DNA of 64,000 bases from Glycomyces paridis (lineage in GTDB: Bacteria; Actinomycetota; Actinomycetes; Mycobacteriales; Micromonosporaceae), in NCBI RefSeq assembly GCF_004912155.1, contig NZ_STGX01000016.1, positions 81,199 through 145,198 of the forward strand, written 5' to 3'. Position numbers and translations under genes: made by a program. Of the stretch, positions 15,868 through 25,224 are shown piece by piece. Numbering within the stretch: position 1 is the first letter of the stretch; the number at the start of each line of letters is the position of its first letter. Under the pieces are notes generated by a model, which had not been told where the DNA came from, did no database searches, and saw only the letters and a list, made by a program, of their open reading frames with translations.

Positions 15868-16383
15868 ATGCTGGCCCCTGAGAAAGCCGTGTGGGAGAAC
15901 GAGGACGGCGACCTGGTCGTCGTCCTCGACCTCCCCTCCGGTGCTACCGAATTCGTGATCGAGGACGTCTCCGCGGCGACGGGCCTGTGGGTCCACGCGC
16001 TCACCGAGAAGACCCGGAAAGCGCACGCGCGCATGGAGGCCGGCGAGGACGCGGAGTCCATCGACGCCGACCTGCACCTGACCGACGAGCAGGAGTCGGA
16101 CATGTACACGCGCACGCTCGGCTCCACCCTCGACGACCTGGAGGCCGCGGGCGCGCGGTGGCGGCACGTCCGCCTCATGGGGCAGATCGCGTACGCGTGG
16201 ATCACCCGCGGGCTCAAGGGCGCCCGGTCCACGTGGGAGTCCGGTGGTGTCGAGGGGGAACCGAACCGCCAGACGCGGAGAGCGCAGAGCCGCGCGTCTG
16301 GCTCGAAGACCAAGGCCGCTGGGGCGTCGGCGAGTACGACGAAGCCTCGGGCCTCTACGAGTCGTACGAAGCCCCGGGCCTGA
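15868..16383 (+). CDS. Tail assembly chaperone, short form (gpG-like)
   Basis: A 171-residue protein with AGGAG nine bases before the ATG. It lies between tail tube and tape measure, where siphoviruses encode the chaperone pair that coats the tape measure during tail assembly. The last 40 residues are low-complexity Ser/Lys/Arg/Thr, as expected for readthrough beyond the shift site. A slippery GGGGGAA at 16254-16260 lets some ribosomes shift into the -1 frame to make the long form. Confidence 0.85.
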   Translation: MLAPEKAVWENEDGDLVVVLDLPSGATEFVIEDVSAATGLWVHALTEKTRKAHARMEAGEDAESIDADLHLTDEQESDMYTRTLGSTLDDLEAAGARWRHVRLMGQIAYAWITRGLKGARSTWESGGVEGEPNRQTRRAQSRASGSKTKAAGASASTTKPRASTSRTKPRA

Positions 16384-16610
16384 GCGCCTGGTCCCTGTGG
16401 CGCGACCACCGGGACCTCGTCGAGGCCGACCTGCACGAAATCTATGGGGTTGACACCGGCTCCGGCGTCCTCGACCAACGGTCGTGGGCGTGGCTCCAGC
16501 GCCGCCTCGCAGGGCTATTGACCTGCGAGTGCAGGCTCCAACGCAAGCTGAAACCCCCTGAGAAGACCGCCAAGACACCGTCCATGCCGAGCCGCGGCCG
16601 CCGCAGATAG
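15868..16610 (+). CDS. Tail assembly chaperone, long form by -1 frameshift (gpGT-like)
   Basis: This is a joined product: codons 1-130 are read in frame 0 to 16257, then after a one-base slip back reading resumes at 16257 in the -1 frame to the stop ending at 16610, giving about 247 residues. The -1 frame encodes VWLEDQGRWGVGEYDEASGL and a helical, Trp-rich domain, clearly coding rather than shadow. The arrangement matches the conserved G/GT recoding of long-tailed phages. The exact slip codon is inferred from the heptamer. Confidence 0.82.
16254..16260 (+). promoter_or_regulatory. Slippery heptamer for -1 frameshift
   Basis: GGGGGAA, read as G GGG GAA in frame 0. The P-site GGG re-pairs perfectly after a one-base slip. 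It is the only run of this kind within the overlap of the two chaperone frames, between 15900 and 16380, that fits both codon phases. Confidence 0.7.
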
Positions 16611-16618
16611 GGGGGCCG

Positions 16619-18835
16619 ATGTCTCTCAATCTGGGCGAGCTCCACGCGATCATCGACGCCGACGACAGGGGTTTCCACCGCACCATCGGGCGCGTCAACG
16701 ACTCGCTCGGCGACACGTCGAAGCGGATGCAGGTCATCGCGAAGATGTCCATGTTCGCGACCATGGCGACCGGCGCCGCAGGTGCTGCCAGCGCGATCGG
16801 GCCGCTCCTGGGTCTCGTGTCGACGCTCGCGACCGCGACCGCGGGCCTCGGCGTCGCCATCCCCGCCTTTGCGGGCGGCGGCGCTGCGGCGATCGGCACG
16901 CTCACCCTCGCATTCCAGGGCTTGGGTGATGCGATCGCGGGCGACGAGGACGCCCTGGAGGAGCTCACCGGCCCCGCCAGGGAGTTCGTCGGTGTCGTCG
17001 AGGACTTGAAGCCCGCGTGGGAGGGCGTCCTGGACGCCGTCCAGGCGACGTTCTTCGAACACCTCGCGACCATCTTCGACCGGGTCGCCGGGAACGTCTT
17101 GCCGCACCTCGAATCGGGGCTCGTCCATGTAGCGGACGGGCTCTCCGAAGTCGCCGCCGCCGCTCTGGATGCCGCCGACCTCCCTGAGGTCCTCAAGGGG
17201 CTCGACGCGGTCATGGAAGGCACCGGCGACGGCCTCTCGGCTATGGCCGAGGGCGTCTCCGGGTGGGCAAGGGGCCTCGGCATCCTCATGGGTGAGGGCG
17301 CGCCGCTCCTCGAACGCGCTGGCATCGCCGCAGCGAACCTCGGCGAGAAGTTCGGCGACTGGGTCGCTCAAGCCGCCGAAACCGGCAAGCTCCAAGACCT
17401 CATCGAGTCGATGCTCGACACGTTCCAGACGCTCGGGTCGATCGTCGCGAACGTCGGCTCCATCCTCGGATCGGTGCTGTCGGCGGCGAACGAGACCGGC
17501 GGCGGCCTCCTGGGCACCATCGAGACCCTCACCGGCCGCCTCGCAGAATTCCTCGCCTCCACCGAGGGGCAGGAAGGCCTGTCGACGTTCTTCGCCGCAC
17601 TCGCCGCCGTCGCGGACGCCGTCATCCCGATCGTGCTCTCCCTCGCGGAGACCTTCGGGACCGTCCTCGCGCCCAAAATCGCTGAAATCGCCGAGAACAT
17701 CGGCCCCAGTCTCGCCGTCGTGGCCGACAACATCGGCGAGGCCCTCTCGCGGATCGACGTCGGCACGGTCGCCTCCGCGCTCGGGGAGTTCCTGGAGGTC
17801 GCGAGCCTCATCCTGATCCCGCTCGCTGAGCTCTTGGGGTTCCTGCTGGAACTCTCGCCGGTCCTGCTGCCGATCGCGGGCATCGTCCTCGCGATCGTCG
17901 GGGCCCTCAAGGCCTACCAGGCGGTCATCCTCATCGCCACGATCGCGCAGTGGGCGTGGAACGCGGCCCTGTACGCCAACCCCATCGTGTGGATCATCGC
18001 CGCGGTCATCGCCCTGATCGCGATCATCGTGCTCCTGGTCGTGTACTGGGACGAGGTCGTCGCGGCCCTGAAGGTCGCCTGGGACTGGCTGATCGCGCAG
18101 TTCGTCAACGGCAAGGACATGATCGTCACCGCCATCGAGTGGATTGTGGACACGTTCGTCGGCATGCGGGATCAGGCCGTCGCCGCGATCACCGATTTCC
18201 TGACGAAGTTCAACGACTGGGTCGACGGCGTTCTCGACGCCATCCAGGGCATGGGCGGCATCCCCGGGAAAATCGCGGGCTGGATCCAGGACGCGAAGGA
18301 CAACGCGATCGATCGATTCCAGTCGATGATCGAGTGGATCAAGGACGTCCCGGGGAAAGTGATGGACGCCCTCGGCGACCTCGGATCGCTGCTCAAGAAC
18401 GCCGGCAAGGACATCATCCAGGGCCTCCTCGACGGGATCCAGGACAAGTTCGGCGAGGTCCAAGACATGCTCGGCGAGCTCACCTCCAAGTTGCCCGACT
18501 GGAAAGGCCCCGAGCAGGTCGACCGGAAAATCCTCGGCCCCGCCGGGGAGATGGTCATCGGCGGATTCGTTGACGGCCTCGAACGCGCCATTCCCTCCGT
18601 GCAGCGGGCCCTGTCCGGGCTCACCTCCGACATCGGACTGCAAGTCGACGGCGCCGCCGCACCCTCCCCGACCGGCCCGACGTTCGTGGTCGACGTCGGC
18701 GACATCAACCTCAACCAGGCCGTGCAGGTCGAGCTGGACGGGCAGGTGCTCGACGCCCGGATCGTCGGCACCGTCAACCGGCAGGCCCGGCAGCAGCGCC
18801 GCGCCGTCATGGCCGGGACGGGAGGCAACCTGTGA
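16619..18835 (+). CDS. Tape measure protein
   Basis: At 738 residues this is the longest phage tail gene bar one. It sets tail length; at about 1.5 angstrom per residue it predicts a tail near 110 nm. The N-terminus is helical and Ala-rich, with hydrophobic segments near 45-95, and another long hydrophobic block near residues 390-490 (several membrane-like helices). Tape measures use such segments to form a channel in the host membrane. The C-terminal part contains amphipathic repeats with Trp-Ile/Lys-Asp motifs. The stop overlaps the next GTG (GTGA). Confidence 0.93.
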   Translation: MSLNLGELHAIIDADDRGFHRTIGRVNDSLGDTSKRMQVIAKMSMFATMATGAAGAASAIGPLLGLVSTLATATAGLGVAIPAFAGGGAAAIGTLTLAFQGLGDAIAGDEDALEELTGPAREFVGVVEDLKPAWEGVLDAVQATFFEHLATIFDRVAGNVLPHLESGLVHVADGLSEVAAAALDAADLPEVLKGLDAVMEGTGDGLSAMAEGVSGWARGLGILMGEGAPLLERAGIAAANLGEKFGDWVAQAAETGKLQDLIESMLDTFQTLGSIVANVGSILGSVLSAANETGGGLLGTIETLTGRLAEFLASTEGQEGLSTFFAALAAVADAVIPIVLSLAETFGTVLAPKIAEIAENIGPSLAVVADNIGEALSRIDVGTVASALGEFLEVASLILIPLAELLGFLLELSPVLLPIAGIVLAIVGALKAYQAVILIATIAQWAWNAALYANPIVWIIAAVIALIAIIVLLVVYWDEVVAALKVAWDWLIAQFVNGKDMIVTAIEWIVDTFVGMRDQAVAAITDFLTKFNDWVDGVLDAIQGMGGIPGKIAGWIQDAKDNAIDRFQSMIEWIKDVPGKVMDALGDLGSLLKNAGKDIIQGLLDGIQDKFGEVQDMLGELTSKLPDWKGPEQVDRKILGPAGEMVIGGFVDGLERAIPSVQRALSGLTSDIGLQVDGAAAPSPTGPTFVVDVGDINLNQAVQVELDGQVLDARIVGTVNRQARQQRRAVMAGTGGNL

Positions 18836-20274
18836 CCCTCGCACTGACCTACCTGGACGACCTCTCGCGGGTCCGCATCGAGGGAACCTCCCTCGCCGAG
18901 GGCACGATCACCGTGGAGCGCAGCTTGAACGGGCTCCTGTGGGAGACCGTGCGCGGGGGCGCCGCGGTCGAGATCGGCCCCGGCGGGACGTTCCAGCTCG
19001 ACGACTACGAATTCGCCCCCGGCCTCGAATCCACGTACCGCATCCGCGGCGCCGTCGAAGAGACCCTGTCGGCACCCTCCGCAGACCAGGTTTTCGGCGA
19101 CCCGTGGATCGTCCCCGCCGGCATCCGGACCCTCACCGGCCGCATCACCGGCGCGGGCGGCGACTCCCTCGTCTCGGGCACCCTCGCGTGCACTGGCGCG
19201 GGCGGTGGCGCCTGGTGCGAGTCCGAGCACGACGTCACCCCCGGCGAGACCCTCCACATCATCGTCGGCCAAGCCACCTACGCAGGCACCGTCCACGGCC
19301 GCTACTCCGCGCTCATCCGCGACTCCACGATCCTCCAGCTCGCCCCTGGCGGCTCCGGCGTCACCATCGCCAACACGCCCGGCGCTGGCGGTGTGGCCAC
19401 GGCACCGGCGATCGGCGACGACGTGCACGCCGGCGGCGCTGGCGCCGCCCGCCAGTCCTCCACGACGGCGGGCGGCGGCGGCGGCTCCTCCGCGTCCCCG
19501 GCAGGGAACGGCGTCGCAGGCTCGGCCGGTGCCTCTGGTATCGGCGGCGCTGGCGGTGTCGCACCTACGGGCGGCGGGAACGGCGGCGCTGGCGGCAACA
19601 CCGGCGCTTCCGGGCTTAACGGCGTCACCCCGGGCGGTGGCGGTGGCGGGCGTGGCGGCGGCTCCGCAGTCCCCGTGGCCGGGCTCGGCGCGCACGGCGA
19701 AGTGGTGCTCCTGTCGTGGCCGTTCGGCACCGCCGAGGACGCGACGATCACGCCGGTCGTGACCCGAGTGTGGCTGTGCAACATCCGCTATCCGCTGCTC
19801 AACCGGACCGTGTCGGTCGGTGACGTCAGCAGCGACTCCCGTGCCGCACGGGGCGGGACCTTCGAAATCAAGGGGAGGAGCGTCCCCGTGGTCGTCTCCG
19901 ACCTCCGCTCCTCGCCTTCCTTCACGCTGACGCTGCGCACGGGCACCCTCGCAGAGGCCCGCGACCTCGACCTCTCCTTGGCGGTCGGGAACGAGTTCTA
20001 CCTTCAGGTCCCGCCGGACGGCCAGGTCCCTGGCGGGTACGTCGCAATCGGCAACACCACCATGAACCGCTTCGGATCGGTTTCGACGCGACGCCGGTGG
20101 GACCTGCCGTGCCGGATCGCCGCCGCCCCCGCACCCGAGGTGCTCCCGGCGACGCTCACCTGGGCGACGGTCCTCGCGACGTACGGGTCGTGGCAGGCCG
20201 TCCTGGCCGCGAACCCGACCTGGGCTGACCTCCTCGCCACGGTCGGTTCCCCTGAGGACCTGGTGGTCCTGTAG
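18832..20274 (+). CDS. Distal tail protein with glycine-rich domain
   Basis: A 480-residue protein from GTG 18832, with GGGAGG upstream. Residues 1-92 and 300-480 look like a split distal-tail core. Between them, residues about 93-298 match the glycine-rich phage domain: it opens with WIVPAGIRTLTGRITGAGG, runs through dense GG/GAG repeats (residues 195-280), and closes with GAHGEVVLLSW. In other phages such domains fold as packed polyglycine-II helices on the adhesin. Ends exactly before the next ATG. Confidence 0.75.
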   Translation: MTLALTYLDDLSRVRIEGTSLAEGTITVERSLNGLLWETVRGGAAVEIGPGGTFQLDDYEFAPGLESTYRIRGAVEETLSAPSADQVFGDPWIVPAGIRTLTGRITGAGGDSLVSGTLACTGAGGGAWCESEHDVTPGETLHIIVGQATYAGTVHGRYSALIRDSTILQLAPGGSGVTIANTPGAGGVATAPAIGDDVHAGGAGAARQSSTTAGGGGGSSASPAGNGVAGSAGASGIGGAGGVAPTGGGNGGAGGNTGASGLNGVTPGGGGGGRGGGSAVPVAGLGAHGEVVLLSWPFGTAEDATITPVVTRVWLCNIRYPLLNRTVSVGDVSSDSRAARGGTFEIKGRSVPVVVSDLRSSPSFTLTLRTGTLAEARDLDLSLAVGNEFYLQVPPDGQVPGGYVAIGNTTMNRFGSVSTRRRWDLPCRIAAAPAPEVLPATLTWATVLATYGSWQAVLAANPTWADLLATVGSPEDLVVL

Positions 20275-22668
20275 ATGGCGGTCGTCGGCTCCAACATGAT
20301 CGTCGGCGACCCGACACCCACGGGCGCGAAGTTCACGGCGAAGGTCGCGACCGGCCCGGTCCGGATCGCGGTCTCGACGTCCCCCGCGATGCTCTCCCCG
20401 GTCTACACCGCCTCGGCATCCGTCGACGCCGACGCCTTCGCCACCGTGGCGATCTCCGGCCTCGACCCCGAGACCCGCTACTACTGGCAGGTCGAAGACA
20501 ACGGGGTCCTCGACACCGCCGCGACCGGGCAGTTCCCCACCGCCCCGCCCGAAGGCACCCTCTCGACGTTCACGTTCGGCATCTCCTCGTGCGGCGGGTC
20601 CGGGCCGGACTACCCCGGCGTCGGCGCCGTCCTCGCCGCCTCCCGAATCTCGAACGCCCCGATCTACGGCACGGTCGCTGACCGCGCGGTCGCCGAAAAC
20701 TGGGCGTTCTGGTCCTCCCTCGGCGACGAGTTCTACTACGACCTCGGCAGCGGGTCCCACGGGATCGTCGGCGGCACCTCGCTCGCGAACTACAAGCGCG
20801 GCCACGACGACGTCCTCTTGCAGCCCAACCGGGCCAAGCTCATGCGGAGCGTGCCGTTCCTCGTCCAGAAAGATGACCACGACGGCGGCAGCAACGACCA
20901 CGACGGCACCCTGGTCGGGCTGCGGAACTTCAACACCGCCATCCGCTCTCGACGCCCGAACCCCGCTTACGGCGACGCGGCCTCGGACGGCGGCACGTAC
21001 TACGCGCACGAGTACGGCGGCATCCTCTTCATCTCCTCGGACACCAGGACGTTCCGCACCCCGAACGGCGCCACCGACGACGCCTCCAAGACCATGCTCG
21101 GCTCCGACCAGAAGGCGTGGATGCGCTCGGTCCTGGAGTCCTCCACGGCGTACGCGTTCTGCTGGCTCATGCCGAGCCAGTGGATCGGCGCGCAGGCCGA
21201 TTCGTGGGCGTCCTACCAGACCGAGCAAGGCGAGCTGCTGGGGATGCTCGCGGAGACGGGCTGGATCGACCGGATGTGGATGGTCCAGGGCGACCGCCAC
21301 TCGCTCGCGATCGACACCGGCACCCACTCGGGGTTCCCGGTGCTCATGGCCTCCGGGCTCGACAGTGCCCCCCTCGCGATGCAGGCCAGCCTGTTCGACA
21401 CCGGGCCCGACTATCCAGGCCGCGAGCTGTACGGCACGGTCACGGTCACCGACCTCGGCGACGCCATCGGCATCCGCCTCGCCGGCTACGAAGGCTTGAC
21501 CCTGTGGGGCGAGTACTCCTTCGAGATCGCGCTGCCGCCGGCACCGCCGGTCCCGCCCGCGACCCTCCAGGCCCTCACCTCCGGCAGCCATACGGCCCTG
21601 TTCGAGGCGCGCCTCGTCACTCCCGGGCAGACCGGGGACGACCCCGAGGGCGAGACCATCGACCTCCTCGGCGGTGACGTCCAGTACGACGCGACGGCCG
21701 ACATCTACGCGAACGCGTCCGTGTCGCTGGCGGGCGAGTGGCCTAGGCGCGCAACCGATCCCCTCGCACCGTACGGGGCGAGGGAGCTGTTCCTTCGTCG
21801 CGGCATCGCCACGGGGGACGGCGACGTGTGGGTGAGCCTCGGGTATTTCCGGCTCAACAGCACGGGCGAGGACGACGTCACCGCCTCCGGGCAGGTGCCG
21901 ATCGCGCTCACCTGCCCCGACCGCATGGCCGCGATCATCGACGACCGCTTCATGGCGCCGCGGCAGCTTGCGGCGGGGCGGACGGTCGGCGCGGTGATCC
22001 GCGACCTCGTCACCGAGACCATGCCCAGCGCGGTCGTGGACTTCGATGACGAGTTCGAGTTTGCGACGTTGGCGCGCAGCGTGATCGGGCAGGAGTCCCG
22101 CCTGGAGCTGCTGCGCGACATCTGCAAAGCAGGGGCGAAGGTCATGCACTTCGGCGGCGACGGCAGGCTGAAAGTGCGGTCGCTCCCGGGCGTGGAGGCG
22201 CCGCTGTGGGACATCGCCGCAGGCGAGCACGGCGTCCTCATCAAAGCATCCAGGAAGCTCACCAGGGAACGCGTCTACAACGTCATCGTCGTCCGGTCCT
22301 CGGGCGCCGACATGAACGCACCCGTGCAGGCGATCGTCGCCGACATGGACCCCACCAGCCCCACCTACGTGAACGGGCCCTTCGGGCGCGTGCCGCGCTT
22401 CTACACATCGCCGCTGCTCACGACCGCCGCGCAGTGCCATGACGCCGGAGTCGCGCTGCTCTCACAATCCCTCGGGATGCCCTACAACGCCTCCCTCACG
22501 GCCATCTGCAACCCCGCGATCCGGCCCTGGGACACCGCCCGCGTCACCTACCCCACCGGGGACCGGGAGGTTCACATCATGCAGTCCGTGACCGTCCCCC
22601 TCGACGCCGCAACCGCGCTCACTGGGGCGACACGCGAGCAGACCCGCACCCTGATCGGAGCTTACTGA
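20275..22668 (+). CDS. Tail-tip protein with N-terminal PhoD-like phosphodiesterase domain
   Basis: A 797-residue protein. Residues 1-90 resemble the Ig/Fn3-like N-domain of PhoD enzymes; residues 98-430 carry the PhoD metallophosphoesterase signature in order: ISSC (103-106), LGDEFY (149-154), KDDHDG (199-204), DTRTF (256-260), LGSDQKAWM (275-283), and GDRHS (339-343). Residues about 445-797 form a DUF5047-like tail module. PhoD enzymes of Bacillus degrade wall teichoic acids. A virion-borne version could cleave phosphodiester-linked cell-wall polymers during adsorption, which is inference. It starts immediately after the previous stop and overlaps the next gene. Confidence 0.85.
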   Translation: MAVVGSNMIVGDPTPTGAKFTAKVATGPVRIAVSTSPAMLSPVYTASASVDADAFATVAISGLDPETRYYWQVEDNGVLDTAATGQFPTAPPEGTLSTFTFGISSCGGSGPDYPGVGAVLAASRISNAPIYGTVADRAVAENWAFWSSLGDEFYYDLGSGSHGIVGGTSLANYKRGHDDVLLQPNRAKLMRSVPFLVQKDDHDGGSNDHDGTLVGLRNFNTAIRSRRPNPAYGDAASDGGTYYAHEYGGILFISSDTRTFRTPNGATDDASKTMLGSDQKAWMRSVLESSTAYAFCWLMPSQWIGAQADSWASYQTEQGELLGMLAETGWIDRMWMVQGDRHSLAIDTGTHSGFPVLMASGLDSAPLAMQASLFDTGPDYPGRELYGTVTVTDLGDAIGIRLAGYEGLTLWGEYSFEIALPPAPPVPPATLQALTSGSHTALFEARLVTPGQTGDDPEGETIDLLGGDVQYDATADIYANASVSLAGEWPRRATDPLAPYGARELFLRRGIATGDGDVWVSLGYFRLNSTGEDDVTASGQVPIALTCPDRMAAIIDDRFMAPRQLAAGRTVGAVIRDLVTETMPSAVVDFDDEFEFATLARSVIGQESRLELLRDICKAGAKVMHFGGDGRLKVRSLPGVEAPLWDIAAGEHGVLIKASRKLTRERVYNVIVVRSSGADMNAPVQAIVADMDPTSPTYVNGPFGRVPRFYTSPLLTTAAQCHDAGVALLSQSLGMPYNASLTAICNPAIRPWDTARVTYPTGDREVHIMQSVTVPLDAATALTGATREQTRTLIGAY

Positions 22669-23492
22669 TGACCGACGACCTCTCGGACCTGTCCATGCCG
22701 CACTGGTCCGACGGCGCCGCCCCGCGCCCGGGCCTGCACCTGCGCGGCGCGACCGTCGAGTACGACCAGGCGACCGTCGTCGAGTGGAACCCGGACACTG
22801 GCGAGAACGTGATCAGGTACCGCGGCGACGACTTCCCCAACGTGCCCATGATCGGGTCCACGGACATCCTCGTCACGCAACCAGGCGACCAAGTCGCCGT
22901 CATGACCTCCACGCCCGCGGGCGGCGCCGGGTCGATGTGGATCACCGGCCGCATCGTCGTCCCCGGCACCCCCGAGGCCGCCCGCTCGATCGAGTTCATG
23001 ACCTCGGCGATCGCGCAGGAGATCTCCGCCGCCGTGTTCGCCGAACGGATCAAATCAGACGCCGACCCTGACCTGGCGACCCGCAACGCCACCACATTCG
23101 GCGACCCCGAGGTGGGGAGTGCGGGCCCGGCGGTCACGGGCGTGTCGATCGTGTCCGGTACCGCCATCGTCATCATGGGCTGCAACCTCAAGGCCGCCTC
23201 AGACGAAACCGACGGCTCGGTATTTTCTGCCGGCTACGTGGGCTTCGAAATATCCGGGGCCACCTCCGTCCCGGCCACGGAACCGACCTCGTCCATGTGG
23301 TCCCTTGTGCGCAAGACCGGCACGATCACCACCGACGAGTCCATCGAGATCCTGTCCACCTTCACGTCCGTGCAGCGCGTGACCGGCCTCAACCCGGGCC
23401 TGCACGACTTCTCACTCAAGTACAGGCGCCTCGCTGGCGCGGGCGAGCCGATGGAGTGCGCCGCCCGGACTCTCGTCGTCATCGGACTCTGA
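22668..23492 (+). CDS. Minor tail protein
   Basis: A 274-residue protein whose ATG overlaps the upstream stop. Residues 1-100 form an OB-like beta domain (DLSMPHWSDGAAPRPGLHLR near the start, DILVTQPGDQVAVM near 65-80), as in baseplate-hub proteins. Residues 150-274 form a beta sandwich. It lies between tail-tip and receptor-binding genes and is likely part of the tip complex. Confidence 0.65.
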   Translation: MTDDLSDLSMPHWSDGAAPRPGLHLRGATVEYDQATVVEWNPDTGENVIRYRGDDFPNVPMIGSTDILVTQPGDQVAVMTSTPAGGAGSMWITGRIVVPGTPEAARSIEFMTSAIAQEISAAVFAERIKSDADPDLATRNATTFGDPEVGSAGPAVTGVSIVSGTAIVIMGCNLKAASDETDGSVFSAGYVGFEISGATSVPATEPTSSMWSLVRKTGTITTDESIEILSTFTSVQRVTGLNPGLHDFSLKYRRLAGAGEPMECAARTLVVIGL

Positions 23493-23504
23493 GGAGGCTC
23501 TCTC

Positions 23505-24077
23505 GTGCCCGGCTACACCCGCAACAAGCTCATCCCGTTCTCCCTCCCGGGGGAGGCCCCGGACGACCCCGCGCAGTCCCGCGATCGCGCCGAGGCGATC
23601 GATGCGGCCATGGTCGCCCAGGACGCCGAGATTGCGGCCCTGGAGGCGCAACTGGTCCCGGCCGAGGCGAGCGTGATCCTACTGGGCGACCAGTCCACTA
23701 CCTCCTCGGCGTCGACCAGGTTGCAGTTCAACACGACCGAATACGACGACTCGTCGATGTGGAACGGGACCCTCTTCCAGATGGAGATCACCGGAGCGAC
23801 CGCCGGGACCTACAACATCACCGCGCAGGTCTGCTGGGCCACTAACGCCTCCGGACACAGGGCATTCAACCTCATGGTCTCCGGCGCCCGCAAGGCCGCG
23901 CCGCTGATGCTCCCGGCGTCGTCGCTCGCGACCCGCGTCGGTATCTCCCGGAACTTCCGCCTCGTCGCAGGCGACACGGTCTACGTCGAGTCCTACCAGT
24001 CTTCCGGCGGCGCCCTCAACACGACCGGCTCGACGACGAACAACACGTTTTTGAGCCTCGCCCGGCTCCACCCCTGA
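23505..24077 (+). CDS. Receptor-binding-like tail protein (C1q/TNF-like fold)
   Basis: A 190-residue protein from GTG 23505, after GGAGG. The N-terminal 55 residues form a helix that could trimerise (RAEAIDAAMVAQDAEIAALE). Residues 56-190 have the strand pattern of C1q/TNF-like heads, including TRLQFNTTEYDDSSMW and a conserved hydrophobic ending. Actinophages often place such trimers at the tail tip as the host-binding head. Assignment rests on pattern and position only. Confidence 0.6.
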   Translation: MPGYTRNKLIPFSLPGEAPDDPAQSRDRAEAIDAAMVAQDAEIAALEAQLVPAEASVILLGDQSTTSSASTRLQFNTTEYDDSSMWNGTLFQMEITGATAGTYNITAQVCWATNASGHRAFNLMVSGARKAAPLMLPASSLATRVGISRNFRLVAGDTVYVESYQSSGGALNTTGSTTNNTFLSLARLHP

Positions 24078-24129
24078 GCTACTCGACCCACCGGCCCGGC
24101 CTCGCCGTGCCCAACACCAGGAGGACCCC

Positions 24130-24966
24130 ATGACCCGCGCACCCGCGTCCATCAAGAAGGCGCAGACGTACCTGCACGACACGACCGGCCTGCCGTGGGT
24201 GTCCCTCGGCATCGTCGGCGACGAGGACCACGACGGCGGCTACCACTGCGGTGAGGACCGCGTGGACTCGGACGACTACTCCGTCGACGAGTCCTCGCGC
24301 GACAAGCGCGGCCTGTCCGACTACGCCTCCGCGCTCGACGTCGGTAACTTCGCCGACCTCCGCGAGTTCTCGAAGTGGCTCGTCGCCGAGTGCGAGGCCG
24401 GCGCCGCAGATACCGAGGACATCCGCGAGGTCATCTACTCGCCGGACGGTAAGACCGTGAAGCGCTGGGACCGCCTCGGCAAGCGCTCCTCGGGCGACTC
24501 GTCCCACAAGTCGCACACGCACATCTCCTACTTCCGCGACTCCTCTGGCCGCGACAAGGTCGGGCTGTTCCGCCGGTTCTTCAAGAAGACGCCGAGGCCC
24601 TCCACGCCGAGCGCGCCGAAGCCCTCCAAGCCTTCCACTTCGAAGGCCCCGACGCCGCACTACGACTTCCCGCTGGGGTCTGGCCGGTACTTTGGCCCCA
24701 AGGGCGGCCCGGACGCGAGCGTGTCGGGCTACTACGGCCGCCGCTTCAAGGGCGAGACGGACCGGACCTGGCTCCAGCGCTGGGGGAGCCAGATGGGCAA
24801 GCGCGGCTGGAACCTCCGCAAGCACCTCCCGTCCGGGAACGACGGCTACTACGGCCCCGAGTACCGAGGCCTCGTCAAGGCCTTCCAGAAGGACCAGGGC
24901 CTCCTCGTGGACGGCAAGCTGGGCCCGCGCACCTGGCGGGCCGCGTTCGAGAACCCGGTGACCTGA
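24130..24966 (+). CDS. Endolysin: metallopeptidase-like domain plus peptidoglycan-binding domain
   Basis: A 278-residue protein with AGGAGG before its ATG at 24130. Residues 1-145 resemble M15/VanY-like peptidases: YHCGEDR near residue 39, the Asp in SDYASALDVGNF (about 74), and HTHISY (about 135) form a His-Asp-His zinc set. A Pro/Ser/Lys-rich linker follows (about 155-178). The C-terminus is a peptidoglycan-binding domain with YYGPEYRGLVKAFQKDQGLL and LVDGKLGPRTWRAAF. It has no signal peptide, so release needs the membrane proteins encoded next. Confidence 0.82.
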   Translation: MTRAPASIKKAQTYLHDTTGLPWVSLGIVGDEDHDGGYHCGEDRVDSDDYSVDESSRDKRGLSDYASALDVGNFADLREFSKWLVAECEAGAADTEDIREVIYSPDGKTVKRWDRLGKRSSGDSSHKSHTHISYFRDSSGRDKVGLFRRFFKKTPRPSTPSAPKPSKPSTSKAPTPHYDFPLGSGRYFGPKGGPDASVSGYYGRRFKGETDRTWLQRWGSQMGKRGWNLRKHLPSGNDGYYGPEYRGLVKAFQKDQGLLVDGKLGPRTWRAAFENPVT

Positions 24967-25214
24967 TGGGCTCCGACGAGGACACCGGCACGATCCGGCT
25001 CGACCTCGCCCGACTCGAAGGCAAGTTGGACGTTGCGATCACCGGGCAGGGCGCCGAGATCCGCGACCTCCGCAAGGACGTCGACGACCACGAGAGCCGC
25101 CTCCGCACCGAGGAGCAGCGCCCGAGAGTCACCCCGAAGCACCTGTACGCGGGCCTGTCAACGGCAGTCTTGCTCCTGACCGGCGCCGCCTACCTCATCA
25201 AGTTCTTCCAGTAG
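24966..25214 (+). CDS. Lysis-associated membrane protein (XhlA-like)
   Basis: An 82-residue protein in a TGATG overlap with the endolysin. Residues 8-50 form a charged coiled coil, and residues 60-80 a single transmembrane helix near the C-terminus. This layout matches the small hemolysin XhlA-type partner of holins. It probably assists membrane permeabilisation at lysis. Confidence 0.7.
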   Translation: MGSDEDTGTIRLDLARLEGKLDVAITGQGAEIRDLRKDVDDHESRLRTEEQRPRVTPKHLYAGLSTAVLLLTGAAYLIKFFQ

Positions 25215-25224
25215 GAGCAACGCC

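Noticed and set aside
15891..16610. 239-codon frame read as a separate gene
   Set aside because: The first 120 codons are a shadow of the chaperone gene (Arg/Pro-rich). Only the part after 16257 is coding, reached by frameshift.
18172..22440. 1422-codon minus-strand frame across the tail genes
   Set aside because: Antisense to tape measure, distal tail and PhoD-bearing genes; the composition is that of a GC-rich shadow frame.
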